Assembly (NCBI GenBank): GCA_913031645.1
Contig: CAJWFB010000008.1
Location: forward strand, 1 to 39,126
Source: an uncultured Cellvibrionales bacterium
GTDB lineage: Bacteria; Pseudomonadota; Gammaproteobacteria; Pseudomonadales; Porticoccaceae
Length of the DNA: 39,126 bases
Reading direction: 5' to 3'
Position 1 is the first letter of the stretch. Each line of letters starts with the position of its first letter. Positions 24,289 through 36,232 of the stretch are shown piece by piece. A program made the position numbers and the translations under genes. The notes under the pieces were generated by a model. That model was not told the origin of the DNA, ran no database searches, and saw nothing but the letters and a program-made list of their open reading frames with translations.

Positions 24289-25455
24289 TTAGTTACCCCC
24301 TGTGGCTTTAACAACCTGTTGTGCCGCATCAGTTAAACTAGTAGCAGCAATGATAGCAAGACCAGATTCGGCCAATTTTTTAGTTCCAAGCTCTGCATTG
24401 TTGCCCTCTAGACGCACAACCACTGGAATAGTCACACCGACCTCCTCTACAGCGCCAATTACGCCTTCGGCAATCAAATCACAGCGAACGATACCGCCGA
24501 AGATATTGATCAACACAGCCTTAACATTGGTGTCAGAAAGAATAATTTTAAACGCTTCAACCACACGCTCTTTAGTCGCGCCGCCCCCAACATCAAGGAA
24601 GTTAGCTGGGGATCCACCATGAAGGTTAACGATATCCATAGTGCCCATAGCAAGACCAGCGCCATTAACCATACAACCAATGTCACCATCAAGTGCTACG
24701 TAATTTAAATCCCAAGCTGATGCATGGGCTTCACGAGCATCCTCCTGTGAAGGATCGTGCATTTCTTTAATCTGCGGCTGACGATACAGCGCGTTACCAT
24801 CAATAATAACCTTGGCATCTAGGCAGTGAAGGTTTCCTTCATCAGTGATAACCAATGGGTTCACTTCTAATAGCTCAAGGTCTTTCTCTTTAAACAATTT
24901 AGCCAAACCCATAAAAATGCTGACAAATTGCTTAACTTGAACCCCTTTGAGCCCTAATTTAAACGCAAGGTCACGTCCCTGATAGGGCTGAGCACCCGTT
25001 AGAGGGTCTATAACGGCTTTTAGGATCTTTTCTGGGGTTTCGTGCGCAACCTTTTCAATCTCAACACCGCCTTCAGTAGAGGCCATGAAGATGATACGGC
25101 GTGTTCCACGATCTACCACGGCACCAAGATACAATTCTTGATCAATATCGGTGCAGGTTTCAACCAAAATACGGCTGACTGGCTGGCCTTTGACATCGGT
25201 TTGGTAGGTGACTAAGTTTTGACCCAGCCATTGGCGAGAAAACGCTTCAATTTCAGCTTTTGAGCTAACTAACTTAACGCCACCGGCTTTGCCGCGTCCA
25301 CCAGCATGAACCTGGGCTTTAACCACCCAGCGCTCACCACCAATGATATCGGCCGCCGCAATGGCCTCCTGAACTGTCTCTGCGGCAATGCCCTTGGATA
25401 CTGGCAGTCCGTATTCGGCAAACAATTGCTTACCTTGATATTCGTGCAGGTTCAT
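24289..25455 (-). CDS. sucC: Succinyl-CoA synthetase, beta subunit
   Basis: A 388-residue beta subunit with an ATP-grasp domain. [22 protein letters not shown] is the canonical start. [16 protein letters not shown] is the nucleotide-binding loop, [13 protein letters not shown] and [13 protein letters not shown] follow, and the C-terminal CoA-ligase part includes [19 protein letters not shown]. Length is standard. It pairs with sucD immediately downstream and lies 81 bases after lpd. Confidence 0.97.
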   Translation of the reverse strand: MNLHEYQGKQLFAEYGLPVSKGIAAETVQEAIAAADIIGGERWVVKAQVHAGGRGKAGGVKLVSSKAEIEAFSRQWLGQNLVTYQTDVKGQPVSRILVETCTDIDQELYLGAVVDRGTRRIIFMASTEGGVEIEKVAHETPEKILKAVIDPLTGAQPYQGRDLAFKLGLKGVQVKQFVSIFMGLAKLFKEKDLELLEVNPLVITDEGNLHCLDAKVIIDGNALYRQPQIKEMHDPSQEDAREAHASAWDLNYVALDGDIGCMVNGAGLAMGTMDIVNLHGGSPANFLDVGGGATKERVVEAFKIILSDTNVKAVLINIFGGIVRCDLIAEGVIGAVEEVGVTIPVVVRLEGNNAELGTKKLAESGLAIIAATSLTDAAQQVVKATGGN

Positions 25456-25536
25456 ACTCGGTTTCCTGTTAGTGTTTACGTTGTATTGTACTCTAGGCTA
25501 TTCAATAAATAGCCCAGAGTAAAAAGAGATTACTTT

Positions 25537-26976
<1,440 letters not shown>

Positions 26977-27007
26977 TTAAATACCTTTTAAATCAATAAT
27001 TTGACGA

Positions 27008-28207
27008 TTAAATCTCAAGTAAAATCTTAGCAGGATCTTCAATTAACTCCTTGATTGCCACCAAGAATTGTACCGCGTCCTTGCCATCGATTAGACGATG
27101 GTCATAGGACAAGGCTAAATACATCATTGGCCGAATTACCACCTGACCATCAACCGCCATAGGACGCTGTTGAATCTTGTGCATGCCCAAAATAGCCGAC
27201 TGTGGTGGGTTTAAAATTGGCGTTGAAAGTAGCGAACCGTAGACACCACCATTAGTAATAGTGAAGGTACCGCCCGTCATTTCATCAATGGTTAATTTGC
27301 CATCACGCGCTTTTCCGGCGTAGCTACTAATAGCGTTCTCAACAGTGGCAATACTCATATTTTCGGCATTGCGCAACACAGGTACCACTAATCCACGCTC
27401 CGTAGATACTGCGACACCGATGTCTTGGTAGCCGTGATAAACGATATCGGTACCGTCAATTGAGGCATTGACCAGAGGGAAGCGTTTTAGCGCCTCTACC
27501 GCGGCCTTAACGAACATACCCATGAAGCCCAACCGAGTACCGTTGTGTATCTTGGTAAATTCATCTTGGTACTGCTTGCGCAGCCCCATCATGGCGGTCA
27601 TGTCGACTTCGTTAAATGTTGTCAGCATGGCGCTAGTCTGGGTAACGCTGAGCAGTCGCTCTGCAATGCGCGAGCGCATGCGTGTCATGGCAACACGACG
27701 CTCTACACGATCCCCACCCTGCAAGATTTCTTCTGCTGCAGCGGATGCTTTTGTTACTGGCGCGGGAACCGCAGCAGGCGCCGCGGCAGCTGGTGTGAAG
27801 TTAACCACGTCCTCTTTAGTGATACGTCCACCTTTGCCGGTGCCCGCAACCTGAGAAAGATCAATATTGCGCTCATCGGCTAGTTTCTTAGCCGCTGGAT
27901 TCACTAGCGAGCCACCCACTTCTGTGTCGGGCTCTACTTTAGCCAAGGCTGGTGAGGCCGATTCAGCTACACCCTCTTCAATACGCGCTAAAACTTCATT
28001 ACTGAGGACAATGTCACCCTCTGCCTTGAATACTTCTACCAAGGTGCCAGAGGCTGGAGCCACAACTTCAAGAACAACTTTGTCAGTCTCAATGTCGACA
28101 ATCAGTTCGTCGCGACTAACGCTATCACCGGCATGTTTATACCAGGTTGCCAAGGTGCCTTCTTGCACTGATTCTGGGTATGTAGGTGCCTTAATTTCTA
28201 TGGCCAT
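27008..28207 (-). CDS. sucB: Dihydrolipoyl succinyltransferase (E2 of 2-oxoglutarate dehydrogenase)
   Basis: A 399-residue E2 core protein. Residues 1-76 form the lipoyl domain with the lipoylated Lys in [10 protein letters not shown]. An Ala/Pro-rich linker leads to the E3-binding domain ([22 protein letters not shown]), then a second linker and the catalytic domain from about residue 170. This ends with the active-site [20 protein letters not shown] 28207 is used; an in-frame TTG lies just before it. It is separated from sucA by 15 bases. The product transfers the succinyl group to CoA. Confidence 0.97.
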   Translation of the reverse strand: MAIEIKAPTYPESVQEGTLATWYKHAGDSVSRDELIVDIETDKVVLEVVAPASGTLVEVFKAEGDIVLSNEVLARIEEGVAESASPALAKVEPDTEVGGSLVNPAAKKLADERNIDLSQVAGTGKGGRITKEDVVNFTPAAAAPAAVPAPVTKASAAAEEILQGGDRVERRVAMTRMRSRIAERLLSVTQTSAMLTTFNEVDMTAMMGLRKQYQDEFTKIHNGTRLGFMGMFVKAAVEALKRFPLVNASIDGTDIVYHGYQDIGVAVSTERGLVVPVLRNAENMSIATVENAISSYAGKARDGKLTIDEMTGGTFTITNGGVYGSLLSTPILNPPQSAILGMHKIQQRPMAVDGQVVIRPMMYLALSYDHRLIDGKDAVQFLVAIKELIEDPAKILLEI

Positions 28208-28222
28208 CAATCTATTCCTAGT

Positions 28223-31099
28223 TTAAGAGTCGAATGTTAATGCTTCATCAATAAATTTCTTCTGCTCATCAAGATGAACAGACATATAACCGCTTGCCGG
28301 TGCCGCTGATGCAATCCTTCCGGCAAAGGACAACTGTACTTTCGGGTCAAGGCGCTGAATGGCATTGCGCATATGGTGCTGACTACTGTACCAAGCGCCC
28401 TGATTCATTGGCTCTTCCTGACACCAAACTGCATCTTTTAACTGAGTATACTCCGCCAAAATAGCATCGAGCTCTTTATCAGGGAATGGATAAAGCTGTT
28501 CAAGGCGGATTAACCCAATATCATTGATACCACGGGCATCGCGCTCTTCTAAAAGATGATAATACACCTTCCCCGAGCACAAAATAATGCGTTTTGCCGC
28601 GGCAGGATTAATCCTGGGGTCAACCATCGCATTATTGAAGTGACCATGACTTAGCTCTTCGAGCGATGAGGTTGCTAATTTATGCCGCAGAATCCACTTG
28701 GGACTCATAATGACCAACGGACGACGCATAGGTCTGATTGCTTGCCGCCGCAACAGGTGGAAAATTTGTGCCGGCGTGGTGGGGTTACATATCTGCATGT
28801 TGTGTTCAGCACACAACTGCAAGAACCGCTCAAGTCGCGCTGATGAGTGCTCTGGGCCCTGACCTTCGAAACCATGGGGCAGCATCATGGTCAAGCCACA
28901 CAAACGGCCCCACTTATGCTCGCCGCTGGCGATGAACTGGTCAATAACTACCTGCGCACCGTTGGCAAAATCACCAAACTGGGCTTCCCAGATAATCAAT
29001 CCTTTAGGTGCCGTGGTTGCGTAGCCGTATTCAAAGGCTAGCACGGCTTCTTCGGACAACACAGAGTCATAAATATCAAAACGTGGCTGCTCGTCATACA
29101 TATTTGCCAGTGGCAAATAGGCCTCACCGTCTTTTTGGTTAAAGACCACCGCGTGACGGTGTGAGAAAGTACCGCGACGGATATCTTGGCCGGTAAACCG
29201 AATCGGGAAGCCCTCTTTGAGCAGAGTGCCATAGGCCAATAGCTCAGCCATTCCCCAATTGAGCGGCAATGCACCACCCGCCATCTTGCGACGGTCGTCA
29301 TAAATTTTAGCGACTTGACGCTGCACCACGATACCATCAGGGACTGTAGTGATCTTGGTGGCAACTTCTTGCAAGTGCTTTAGTTCTATCCCAGTGTTAC
29401 CCTCGGTCCGCCAATCGTGCCCCAAATAGGGCTCCCAATCAACAAACAAGCTAGTATCTGGTTCACGCACCAGGTTGTGTACGACAAACTCGCCATTATC
29501 AAGGCTAGCGCGATAGATATTAGCCATTTCGTTAGCTTGATTCTCTTCCACCACCCCTTCAGCAATCAATTTGTGGGCATAGAGGGTTCGTGTTGTAGAG
29601 TGCTTGCGAATAACGTCGTACATGAGTGGCTGAGTCGATGATGGTTCATCAGTCTCGTTGTGACCTCGGCGACGGTAACAGACCAAGTCAATGACCACAT
29701 CTTTACCAAATTCGTAGCGGTAATCGGTTGCCAACATGGCTGCAAACATCACTGCATCTGGATTGTCGCCATTGACATGAAGAATCGGTGCACCGACCAT
29801 TTTCGCTACATCAGTGCAGTATTCACTTGAGCGGGCATCGTCCTGCCTACTTGTGGTGAAGCCAACCTGGTTGTTAATAACGATATGAATGGTGCCACCA
29901 GTCTTATAAGCACGAGTCTGAGAGAGCTGAAATGTCTCCATGACCACGCCCTGACCGGCAAAAGCTGCGTCGCCATGCATTAGTATTGGCACAACTTTCT
30001 GACCAGTGGGGTCGTTGCGTCGATCTTGACGTGCGCGGCCTGAGCCAACTACCACTGGGCAAGATATCTCAAGGTGTGATGGGTTAAAACCCAAGGCCAT
30101 ATGAACTTCACCACCAGGGGTCATCACATTCGAGGAGAAACCTTGATGGTATTTAACATCACCCGAGGTATTAACCAGACGCTTGCCTTCAAACTCTTCA
30201 AACATCTCTGCAGGATTCTTACCGAGAATGTTAACCAGTACGTTGAGGCGACCGCGGTGAGCCATCGCCATGACAATTTCTTTAGCGCCATATTCGCCGG
30301 AACGTCGCACTAAGCAGTCCAGCAGAGGAATGAGGCTCTCGCCACCTTCCAGACCGAAACGCTTGGTCCCTGGGTATTTGGAATCTAGATGCTTCTCTAA
30401 GCCCTCAGCCGCCGTTAACCGATTAAGCACGTCAATTCGCGCCTCATCGCCGTAGGTTGGCTTAGAGCGCACGCTCTCAAATCGCTGAGCTAACCACTGT
30501 TTCTCGGCAAAGGAGGTAATGTGCATAAATTCCGGGCCCAGATCGCCACAGTAAGTCTCTTCCAGAGCCTCAATAATCTCCCGTAAAGGCGCCTCTTGCT
30601 TGCCGATATAGAGCGGGCTTGTCTGAAAGGTTGTATCAAGATCAGCCTGGGTCAACCCATGAAAATGCAACTGCAGATCAGCAACATCCTCTCGAATCAT
30701 GATACCCAGTGGATCTAACCTAGCTTGCTGGTGACCCCGAAACCGGTACGAACTTATTAACTGAACAACCTTAACCTGCTTACGTTCATGCTCAAGATGG
30801 ATACCGCCAGACCCTGGAGCAGGCGTTGGCCGGGCTTGACGCCGCCCAAGCAACTCAAAGTGCTGAATAATAGTGTCGTGAGAGATGTCCGGCGCGATTG
30901 ACCCGTTGGTCCGCGGTAGAGAGTCGAAAAAACTACTCCATTCCTCCGGCACACCATTTGGATCGTGCAGGTAGGTTTCGTAGAGACCTTCAATGTAGGC
31001 TGCGTTTCCACCAGAGTAGTGGGAGGAGCTGAGGAGTTGCTCCATTAGGCCCTCAGGCATTGATGATATTTCCTTTTTGACATCAGATTTTGCCGCCAT
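28223..31099 (-). CDS. sucA: 2-Oxoglutarate dehydrogenase, E1 component
   Basis: A thiamine-diphosphate enzyme of 958 residues that decarboxylates 2-oxoglutarate and loads the succinyl group onto SucB. Motifs include the N-terminal SGGNAAYIEGLYETYLHDP E2-contact region, MAHRGRLNVL, the TPP-binding GDAAFAGQGVVMET, YRRRGHNETDEPSSTQP and the C-terminal VWCQEEPMNQGAW. A second in-frame ATG at 31060 (MPEGLMEQLL) gives an N-terminus the same length as Pseudomonas SucA and has AAGGA 10 bases before it. It may be the true start, giving 945 residues. The longer form has a weaker AGGG at 7 bases. The gene lies between sdhB and sucB in the same operon. Confidence 0.96.
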   Translation of the reverse strand: MAAKSDVKKEISSMPEGLMEQLLSSSHYSGGNAAYIEGLYETYLHDPNGVPEEWSSFFDSLPRTNGSIAPDISHDTIIQHFELLGRRQARPTPAPGSGGIHLEHERKQVKVVQLISSYRFRGHQQARLDPLGIMIREDVADLQLHFHGLTQADLDTTFQTSPLYIGKQEAPLREIIEALEETYCGDLGPEFMHITSFAEKQWLAQRFESVRSKPTYGDEARIDVLNRLTAAEGLEKHLDSKYPGTKRFGLEGGESLIPLLDCLVRRSGEYGAKEIVMAMAHRGRLNVLVNILGKNPAEMFEEFEGKRLVNTSGDVKYHQGFSSNVMTPGGEVHMALGFNPSHLEISCPVVVGSGRARQDRRNDPTGQKVVPILMHGDAAFAGQGVVMETFQLSQTRAYKTGGTIHIVINNQVGFTTSRQDDARSSEYCTDVAKMVGAPILHVNGDNPDAVMFAAMLATDYRYEFGKDVVIDLVCYRRRGHNETDEPSSTQPLMYDVIRKHSTTRTLYAHKLIAEGVVEENQANEMANIYRASLDNGEFVVHNLVREPDTSLFVDWEPYLGHDWRTEGNTGIELKHLQEVATKITTVPDGIVVQRQVAKIYDDRRKMAGGALPLNWGMAELLAYGTLLKEGFPIRFTGQDIRRGTFSHRHAVVFNQKDGEAYLPLANMYDEQPRFDIYDSVLSEEAVLAFEYGYATTAPKGLIIWEAQFGDFANGAQVVIDQFIASGEHKWGRLCGLTMMLPHGFEGQGPEHSSARLERFLQLCAEHNMQICNPTTPAQIFHLLRRQAIRPMRRPLVIMSPKWILRHKLATSSLEELSHGHFNNAMVDPRINPAAAKRIILCSGKVYYHLLEERDARGINDIGLIRLEQLYPFPDKELDAILAEYTQLKDAVWCQEEPMNQGAWYSSQHHMRNAIQRLDPKVQLSFAGRIASAAPASGYMSVHLDEQKKFIDEALTFDS

Positions 31100-31170
31100 T
31101 TTAAAGCCCTAAGCGACCTACGGCTAGTAAAATATCGGCAAAACTACACTTTTATAGTGAACTGAGTCTT

Positions 31171-31875
31171 TTAAGCGGTACCGCGAATCAACATATTGCG
31201 AATATGCCCAATTGCCTTAGTCGGATTTAGCCCCTTAGGACAAACTTGGACACAATTCATGATGCCATGACAGCGAAACACGCTAAAAGGGTCGTCAAGA
31301 TTCGCCAGGCGCTCCTCGGTGGCAGTATCTCTGCTGTCTGCCAAAAAGCGGTATGCCTGCAGCAAACCCGATGGGCCTATGAACTTTTCAGGATTCCACC
31401 AGAACGATGGGCAAGCGGTAGAACAACAGGCGCAAAGAATACATTCATAGAGACCATCGAGCTTTTTACGCTCTTCGGGGCTTTGCAGTCGCTCAATAGC
31501 GGGAGGCGGAGAATTATTGATCATGTAGGGTTGAATTTTCTCGTATTGAGCATAGAACTGACTCATATCGATCACCAAATCGCGAATGACTGGTAAGCCT
31601 GGGAGCGGGCGAACCACCAACTTGTCCCCTTTAACACATTCAGACAGCGGCGTTATGCATGCCAAACCGTTTTTTCCTGAAATATTTACCCCATCAGAGC
31701 CGCAGACACCTTCGCGACAAGAACGCCTAAATACCAGAGACGGATCCTGAATCTTAAGCTTCTCCAAAACGTCGAGTACCATCAGGTCTTTACCTTGAGT
31801 ATCAAACTCAAAGTCCTGCATGTAGGGCTCAGCATCAACTTCCGGGTTATAGCGGTAAATACTTACGTTCAACAT
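31171..31875 (-). CDS. sdhB: Succinate dehydrogenase iron-sulfur subunit
   Basis: A 234-residue SdhB that passes electrons from SdhA to quinone through three clusters. The 2Fe-2S ligands are in CREGVCGSDGVNISGKNGLAC, with Asp as the usual third ligand as in E. coli. The 4Fe-4S and 3Fe-4S ligands are in CILCACCSTACP and CHGIMNCVQVCPKG. SFWWNPEKFIGP lies near the quinone site. It follows sdhA after 25 bases and precedes sucA. Confidence 0.97.
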   Translation of the reverse strand: MLNVSIYRYNPEVDAEPYMQDFEFDTQGKDLMVLDVLEKLKIQDPSLVFRRSCREGVCGSDGVNISGKNGLACITPLSECVKGDKLVVRPLPGLPVIRDLVIDMSQFYAQYEKIQPYMINNSPPPAIERLQSPEERKKLDGLYECILCACCSTACPSFWWNPEKFIGPSGLLQAYRFLADSRDTATEERLANLDDPFSVFRCHGIMNCVQVCPKGLNPTKAIGHIRNMLIRGTA

Positions 31876-31900
31876 AAATCTAAACTCTCATCTCGCGATA

Positions 31901-33673
31901 TTAATAGGTACGAATTTTTGGCTCAAAGGGTTCACGGGTTTTCAAGGTGAAGTTAACCGGCCGCTTGCCAATTTTTTTGCTCTTTGGAAAATAAACTGAG
32001 TGACACAACCAGTTTTTATCATCACGCTCCTGGAAGTCTTCTCTTGCGTGAGCACCCCTGCTTTCGGTGCGTCCTTCAGCAGAAATAGCTGTGGCATAGG
32101 CTGTTTCGAATAAATTCTGCAGCTCGAGAGCCTCAAGCCTGGCTGTATTAAACGCATTGCTCTTATCGTCAAGATAGACGTTTTCAACCCGCACACGCAA
32201 CTCATCGAGCTTTTCAACGCCCTTCTTCATATAATCGCCACGCCGGAATACACCGAAATAGTTCTGCATAATCGTTTGTAACTCAGCGCGTAAAACCGCC
32301 GCGTTTTCACCATCAGCAGACTGGTTAATTCTGTTCAAGCCAACCAAAGCCCGCTGAATATCTTCCTCAGTAGCCTCTTTAAGAGCTATACCTTCACTCA
32401 GCTGCTTCTCAATAAAGATTCCTGATGCACGGCCAAAGACCACCAGATCAAGCAGTGAATTACCGCCCAGACGGTTAGCACCATGCACGGACACACAGGC
32501 CGCTTCACCACAGGCATAGAAGCCATCAATAACTTGGTCATTACCCTCGCGATCAATCGTTAGAGCTTGACCGTCAACGTTAGTCGGAATTCCACCCATC
32601 ATGTAGTGACAGGTAGGTACAACAGGAATAGGTTCTTTGACTGGATCTGCATGAGCAAAGGTGCGTGAAAGCTCAAGAATACCGGGTAGTTTTGCATTAA
32701 GCATCTCTTCACCGAGATGGTCTAGTTTGAGGTAAACGTGATCGCCATCTGGGCCACAGCCACGACCTTCAAGAATCTCTAACACCATTGAGCGAGCCAC
32801 GACATCTCGACCGGCGAGATCCTTGGCATTTGGTGCATAGCGCTCCATAAACCGCTCGCCATCTTTATTGATGAGGTAGCCACCTTCTCCACGACAACCC
32901 TCTGTAACTAACGTCCCAGCACCATGAATTCCGGTGGGATGAAACTGCCACATCTCAATATCTTGGACTGGGAAACCCGCACGCAATGCCATGCCAACGC
33001 CGTCACCAGTGCAAATATGTGCATTGGTGGTTGATGCATAAATTCGACCCGCGCCACCAGTAGCAAACACTGTAGCCTTTGACTCTACAAAAACGGTCTC
33101 TCCGGTTTCAATATCGATTGCAACCACACCAACGACAGCGCCATCGGCATTTTTAACGATATCAACGGCAAACCACTCATTCAGAAAGACAGTTTTGTTC
33201 TTCAAATTCCCCTGATACAGAGTGTGTAATAAGGCGTGGCCGGTTCTGTCCGCAGCTGCGCATGTTCGCGCTGCCTGTCCACCGGCACCGTAATCCTTTG
33301 ACTGACCACCAAAGGGACGCTGATAAATCCGTCCTTCTTGGGTTCGTGAAAATGGCAGACCCATATGCTCAAGCTCAAAAATCGCCTCAGGACCGGTCTG
33401 ACACATATATTCTATGGCCTCTTGATCACCGATGTAATCTGACCCTTTTATGGTGTCATACATATGCCACTGCCACTGATCATTTGGATCATCGCTGGCT
33501 ATGGCGCAGGTAATGCCACCTTGAGCGGATACCGTGTGAGATCGCGTGGGGAATACCTTGGTAATTACTGCTGTTTTGTAACCTGATTGCGCCAACTGGA
33601 GAGCTGCACGCATGCCTGACCCGCCGCCACCAACAATGACCGCGTCAAAACTCATTTTTCTTAAACTACCCAT
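31901..33673 (-). CDS. sdhA: Succinate dehydrogenase flavoprotein subunit
   Basis: The 590-residue catalytic subunit of complex II. It has the FAD motif [21 protein letters not shown], the FAD-attachment His in [11 protein letters not shown], the substrate-site segment [17 protein letters not shown] and [20 protein letters not shown] 33673 (MGSLRK) lies four bases after the sdhD stop, has GGGGAC 8 bases ahead and gives the same N-terminal length as Pseudomonas SdhA. The internal Met at 33655 is therefore not preferred. Confidence 0.97.
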   Translation of the reverse strand: MGSLRKMSFDAVIVGGGGSGMRAALQLAQSGYKTAVITKVFPTRSHTVSAQGGITCAIASDDPNDQWQWHMYDTIKGSDYIGDQEAIEYMCQTGPEAIFELEHMGLPFSRTQEGRIYQRPFGGQSKDYGAGGQAARTCAAADRTGHALLHTLYQGNLKNKTVFLNEWFAVDIVKNADGAVVGVVAIDIETGETVFVESKATVFATGGAGRIYASTTNAHICTGDGVGMALRAGFPVQDIEMWQFHPTGIHGAGTLVTEGCRGEGGYLINKDGERFMERYAPNAKDLAGRDVVARSMVLEILEGRGCGPDGDHVYLKLDHLGEEMLNAKLPGILELSRTFAHADPVKEPIPVVPTCHYMMGGIPTNVDGQALTIDREGNDQVIDGFYACGEAACVSVHGANRLGGNSLLDLVVFGRASGIFIEKQLSEGIALKEATEEDIQRALVGLNRINQSADGENAAVLRAELQTIMQNYFGVFRRGDYMKKGVEKLDELRVRVENVYLDDKSNAFNTARLEALELQNLFETAYATAISAEGRTESRGAHAREDFQERDDKNWLCHSVYFPKSKKIGKRPVNFTLKTREPFEPKIRTY

Positions 33674-33677
33674 TCAA

Positions 33678-34046
33678 TTAAAGTCCCCAGAGAATTTTGA
33701 TCGTCCACAGTAAATAACATAGAAGCATGAACGCTAAACCTAACTGCAAAGTGTTACGGAGCCCATTGGCTTTTGGCCCTATCAATCTGACTGTAATGTA
33801 GTCAGTGAAAACGCATCGCATACCTATCCATGCATGAAAGGCTACCGCAGCAACAACAAGTAGTGTAAATACACGCATCGGCAAAAGACTATTGAGTTCT
33901 GACCATTGATCGTAGGTCAAAGCCGGGTTGGTCATTAAGTAACCAACAATAAAAAACAGGTAGACCGCCATCAAAATCGAGGTGATACGCTGAATTTTCC
34001 AGTTGCTAGGCCCTGTGAAAGCAAATCGAGCAAAAAATGACATCAT
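33678..34046 (-). CDS. sdhD: Succinate dehydrogenase membrane anchor, cytochrome b556 subunit D
   Basis: A 122-residue three-helix membrane anchor. The conserved WKIQRITSILMAVYLFF start and FHAWIGMRCVFTDYI, with the probable haem-ligand His, identify it. It overlaps the sdhC stop by four bases (ATGA), so translation is coupled. A second ATG directly follows the first. With SdhC it carries haem b and the quinone site of complex II in the inner membrane. Confidence 0.93.
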   Translation of the reverse strand: MMSFFARFAFTGPSNWKIQRITSILMAVYLFFIVGYLMTNPALTYDQWSELNSLLPMRVFTLLVVAAVAFHAWIGMRCVFTDYITVRLIGPKANGLRNTLQLGLAFMLLCYLLWTIKILWGL

Positions 34047-34426
34047 AAGATTACCCAGCCAGTTAGTGCTGCGATTAAGACAACCGCGACCCCGATCGCG
34101 ATCCAGGCAGTTGCTCTGCCGCTGTTAAAGCTTTCTTCTCCAACCCCAAGATCCATGATCAGATGCCGGATGCCAGCAACCGTGTGGTAGATAAGAGCGG
34201 CGAGGCTACCCCATATCAAAAACTGCGCTAGTGGCGAGGACATTATATTCGACGTTGCTTCAAAGCTTTGCTCTGACGCTAGACTTTGATCAAAAAGCCA
34301 CAGGAGGATCGCCAGCGCGAAGAGAGTAGCTACCCCTGAAACCCTGTGCAAAATAGATACGTAAGCGGTAATTGGAAGTTTCATTGTTCCAATATCGAGA
34401 TTAACTGGTCTTTTTTTATCTACCAC
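34043..34426 (-). CDS. sdhC: Succinate dehydrogenase cytochrome b556 subunit C
   Basis: A 127-residue three-helix membrane subunit. KRPVNLDIGTMKLPITAYVSILHRVSG matches the SdhC start, and YHTVAGIRHLIMD includes the haem-ligand His. The start is a GTG at 34426: the nearby ATG at 34430 is out of frame, and AAAGGTGA lies just before it. An internal Met would remove the conserved RPVNLD segment. It is the first gene of the sdh-suc operon and diverges from gltA over a 424-base gap. Confidence 0.92.
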   Translation of the reverse strand: MVDKKRPVNLDIGTMKLPITAYVSILHRVSGVATLFALAILLWLFDQSLASEQSFEATSNIMSSPLAQFLIWGSLAALIYHTVAGIRHLIMDLGVGEESFNSGRATAWIAIGVAVVLIAALTGWVIL

Positions 34427-34706
34427 GCATCACCTTTTGCTGTTCACCGAAGTAAAGCAACTCTGTCATTGATTTTAGCCTAAAATTGAGTATCTAGCGG
34501 GTTCGTCCTACGAGTGCGGAGTGCCCGTCTTTGATGCGCCGCAGTATAATGTCAAGGGGATTCAATTTCAAATACCTTTGGCACCTGCCAGACTCAAAGT
34601 TATGCTTCAACATATGATCACCTAAAATGCCATTTACAGTTATACTCTGTGTTCCGGTCTTTTGAGGCACTTTAGCCGACAAGATCATTCAAACAGTGAA
34701 TATTGG

Positions 34707-34715
34707 TTATCCACA
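34707..34715 (+). promoter_or_regulatory. Consensus DnaA box (single)
   Basis: TTATCCACA is an exact match to the strong DnaA box. It stands alone, about 145 bases before the gltA ATG. With no neighbouring boxes or AT-rich unwinding region, this is not an origin. It could be a chance match or a DnaA titration/regulatory site. Confidence 0.35.
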
Positions 34716-34741
34716 GCGCCCAACCTACCTTACTTTAGTGG

Positions 34742-34755
34742 GGTGAGCACTCACC
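34742..34755. promoter_or_regulatory. Palindrome GGTGAG-CA-CTCACC upstream of the gltA -35
   Basis: Perfect 6-bp arms with a two-base centre end 18 bases before the -35 of gltA. It resembles a dimeric regulator site placed for activation of gltA or for repression of the divergent sdh operon. The cognate factor is unknown. Confidence 0.35.
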
Positions 34756-34773
34756 AGACCCTGTCGCATTTGG

Positions 34774-34801
34774 TTGACAATTTCCACTGAACAACTATAG
34801 T
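34774..34801 (+). promoter_or_regulatory. gltA sigma-70 promoter
   Basis: A consensus TTGACA (34774-34779) lies 16 bases before TATAGT (34796-34801). Transcription would start at about 34808, giving a leader of about 43 bases that contains GAGGAG just before the gltA ATG. Confidence 0.8.
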
Positions 34802-34850
34802 TGCAGGCCGAGTTTTTGACCAAACTAATACGTTTTTTTGAGGAGTAAGT

Positions 34851-36146
34851 ATGACGGATCGCAAAGCTACCCTGACAATTGATGGCGAGACCCCGATTGA
34901 GTTGCCCGTTCTCAAAGGCACAATAGGGCAAGATGTCATTGATATCGGATCTCTGGGCAGCCATGGGTACTTTACTTATGATCCGAGTTTCACTGCGACA
35001 GCGTCCTGCCAGTCTGATATTACTTATATTGACGGTGAAAAAGGGATCCTTCTTCATCGCGGCTATCCGATTGAAGTGCTTGCCGACAAGTCGGACTACA
35101 TCGAAGCCTGCTACCTGCTCCTGGAGGGTGCCCTGCCTAACGCTGAGCAAAAAGCAAAATTTGAACATACCATTAAATACCATACTATGGTGAATCGCTC
35201 AATTGAGCATTTCATCAGCGGCTTTAGATATGATGCCCATCCAATGGCGATGTTGTGTGGCATGGTGGGGGCAATGTCATCTTTTTACCATGATTCTCTG
35301 GACATCACTGACCAAGAGCACCGAACAATTTCAGCGCATCGTCTAATTGCAAAGATGCCGACGATCGCCGCCATGTGTTACAAGCACTTTATTGGACAGC
35401 CCTTTGTCTACCCTGACAATACACTCTCCTACTCAGAGAACTTCCTACATATGATGTTTGGAACGCCCTGTGAGAAGTATGAATGCCACCCTGCCCTTGC
35501 TAAGGCAATGGACAGAATTTTCTTATTGCATGCCGATCATGAGCAAAATGCGTCGACATCGACCGTTCGTATGGCGGGCTCATCAGGCGCTAATCCGTTC
35601 GCGTGTATTGCAGCTGGTATCGCCGCTCTCTGGGGGCCTGCGCATGGAGGGGCTAACGAAGCGGTTCTGAGTATGCTCGATGAGATTGGCCATGAAGATA
35701 ATATCGAAGAATATATTGCTAAAGCCAAAGACAAAAATGATCCGTTCCGCTTGATGGGCTTTGGTCATCGCGTCTATAAGAATTACGATCCTCGAGCTAC
35801 GGTTATGCGTCAAACCTGTGATGAGGTTCTTGAAGTACTTGGCGTAGAGAATGATCCGTTGTTTAGACTGGCCAAGAAGCTCGAAAAGATTGCTCTTGAA
35901 GATGACTACTTTGTCAGTAAAAAGCTCTACCCAAATGTCGATTTCTACTCAGGCATTATCCTTAAGGCCATGGGTATTCCTGAGGAAATGTTTACCGTGA
36001 TTTTTGCTACTGGCCGCACGGTTGGCTGGATCTCACACTGGAATGAAATGATTACTCACCCCTACCGAATTGCTCGTCCGCGCCAGCTCTATACTGGATC
36101 AGATGTCCGTGAATACGCACCAATTGACGAGCGTCAATCGAGCTGA
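34851..36146 (+). CDS. gltA: Citrate synthase (type II, hexameric class)
   Basis: A 431-residue citrate synthase that condenses acetyl-CoA and oxaloacetate. The N-terminal small domain ([29 protein letters not shown]) is that of the Gram-negative NADH-sensitive type. The catalytic residues are His265 in [12 protein letters not shown] and His306 in [14 protein letters not shown], matching His264 and His305 of E. coli, and the final Asp lies in the segment [16 protein letters not shown] lies 6 bases before the ATG. It has its own promoter and terminator. It faces the sdh-suc operon, so entry and later steps of the TCA cycle share one intergenic control region. Confidence 0.97.
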   Translation: MTDRKATLTIDGETPIELPVLKGTIGQDVIDIGSLGSHGYFTYDPSFTATASCQSDITYIDGEKGILLHRGYPIEVLADKSDYIEACYLLLEGALPNAEQKAKFEHTIKYHTMVNRSIEHFISGFRYDAHPMAMLCGMVGAMSSFYHDSLDITDQEHRTISAHRLIAKMPTIAAMCYKHFIGQPFVYPDNTLSYSENFLHMMFGTPCEKYECHPALAKAMDRIFLLHADHEQNASTSTVRMAGSSGANPFACIAAGIAALWGPAHGGANEAVLSMLDEIGHEDNIEEYIAKAKDKNDPFRLMGFGHRVYKNYDPRATVMRQTCDEVLEVLGVENDPLFRLAKKLEKIALEDDYFVSKKLYPNVDFYSGIILKAMGIPEEMFTVIFATGRTVGWISHWNEMITHPYRIARPRQLYTGSDVREYAPIDERQSS

Positions 36147-36166
36147 GACGTTCTGTTGAATAATCG

Positions 36167-36200
36167 AAAAGAGAGGCAGCCATGGCTGCCTCTCTTTTTA
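36167..36200 (+). terminator. Rho-independent terminator of gltA (bidirectional form)
   Basis: AAAAGAGAGGCAGCC (36167-36181) pairs perfectly over 15 bp with GGCTGCCTCTCTTTT (36184-36198). A T-run on each strand makes it usable for gltA and for the convergent miaE. Confidence 0.93.
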
Positions 36201-36232
36201 TGCCCTCTAATTTACTGTAATCCGCGAATCAA

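Larger units (their letters stand above)
34427..34850. other. sdhC-gltA divergent regulatory region
   Basis: This 424-base region must hold the promoters of the sdh-suc operon and of gltA. It contains a clear gltA promoter, a GGTGAG-CA-CTCACC palindrome and one perfect DnaA-type 9-mer, each listed separately. On the minus strand there is a TTGACA at 34555-34550 without a good -10 at 17 bases, plus a TATACT at 34546-34541, so the sdh promoter is uncertain. A 64-codon frame at 34688-34494 (minus) has no ribosome site and I do not regard it as a gene. Confidence 0.5.

Noticed and set aside
31660-31735. SdhB 2Fe-2S motif with Asp in place of a Cys ligand
   Set aside because: E. coli SdhB has the same CREGVCGSDG sequence, so this is normal.
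34494-34688. 64-codon minus-strand frame in the sdhC-gltA gap
   Set aside because: No ribosome site, no recognisable protein features, and it lies in a regulatory region.
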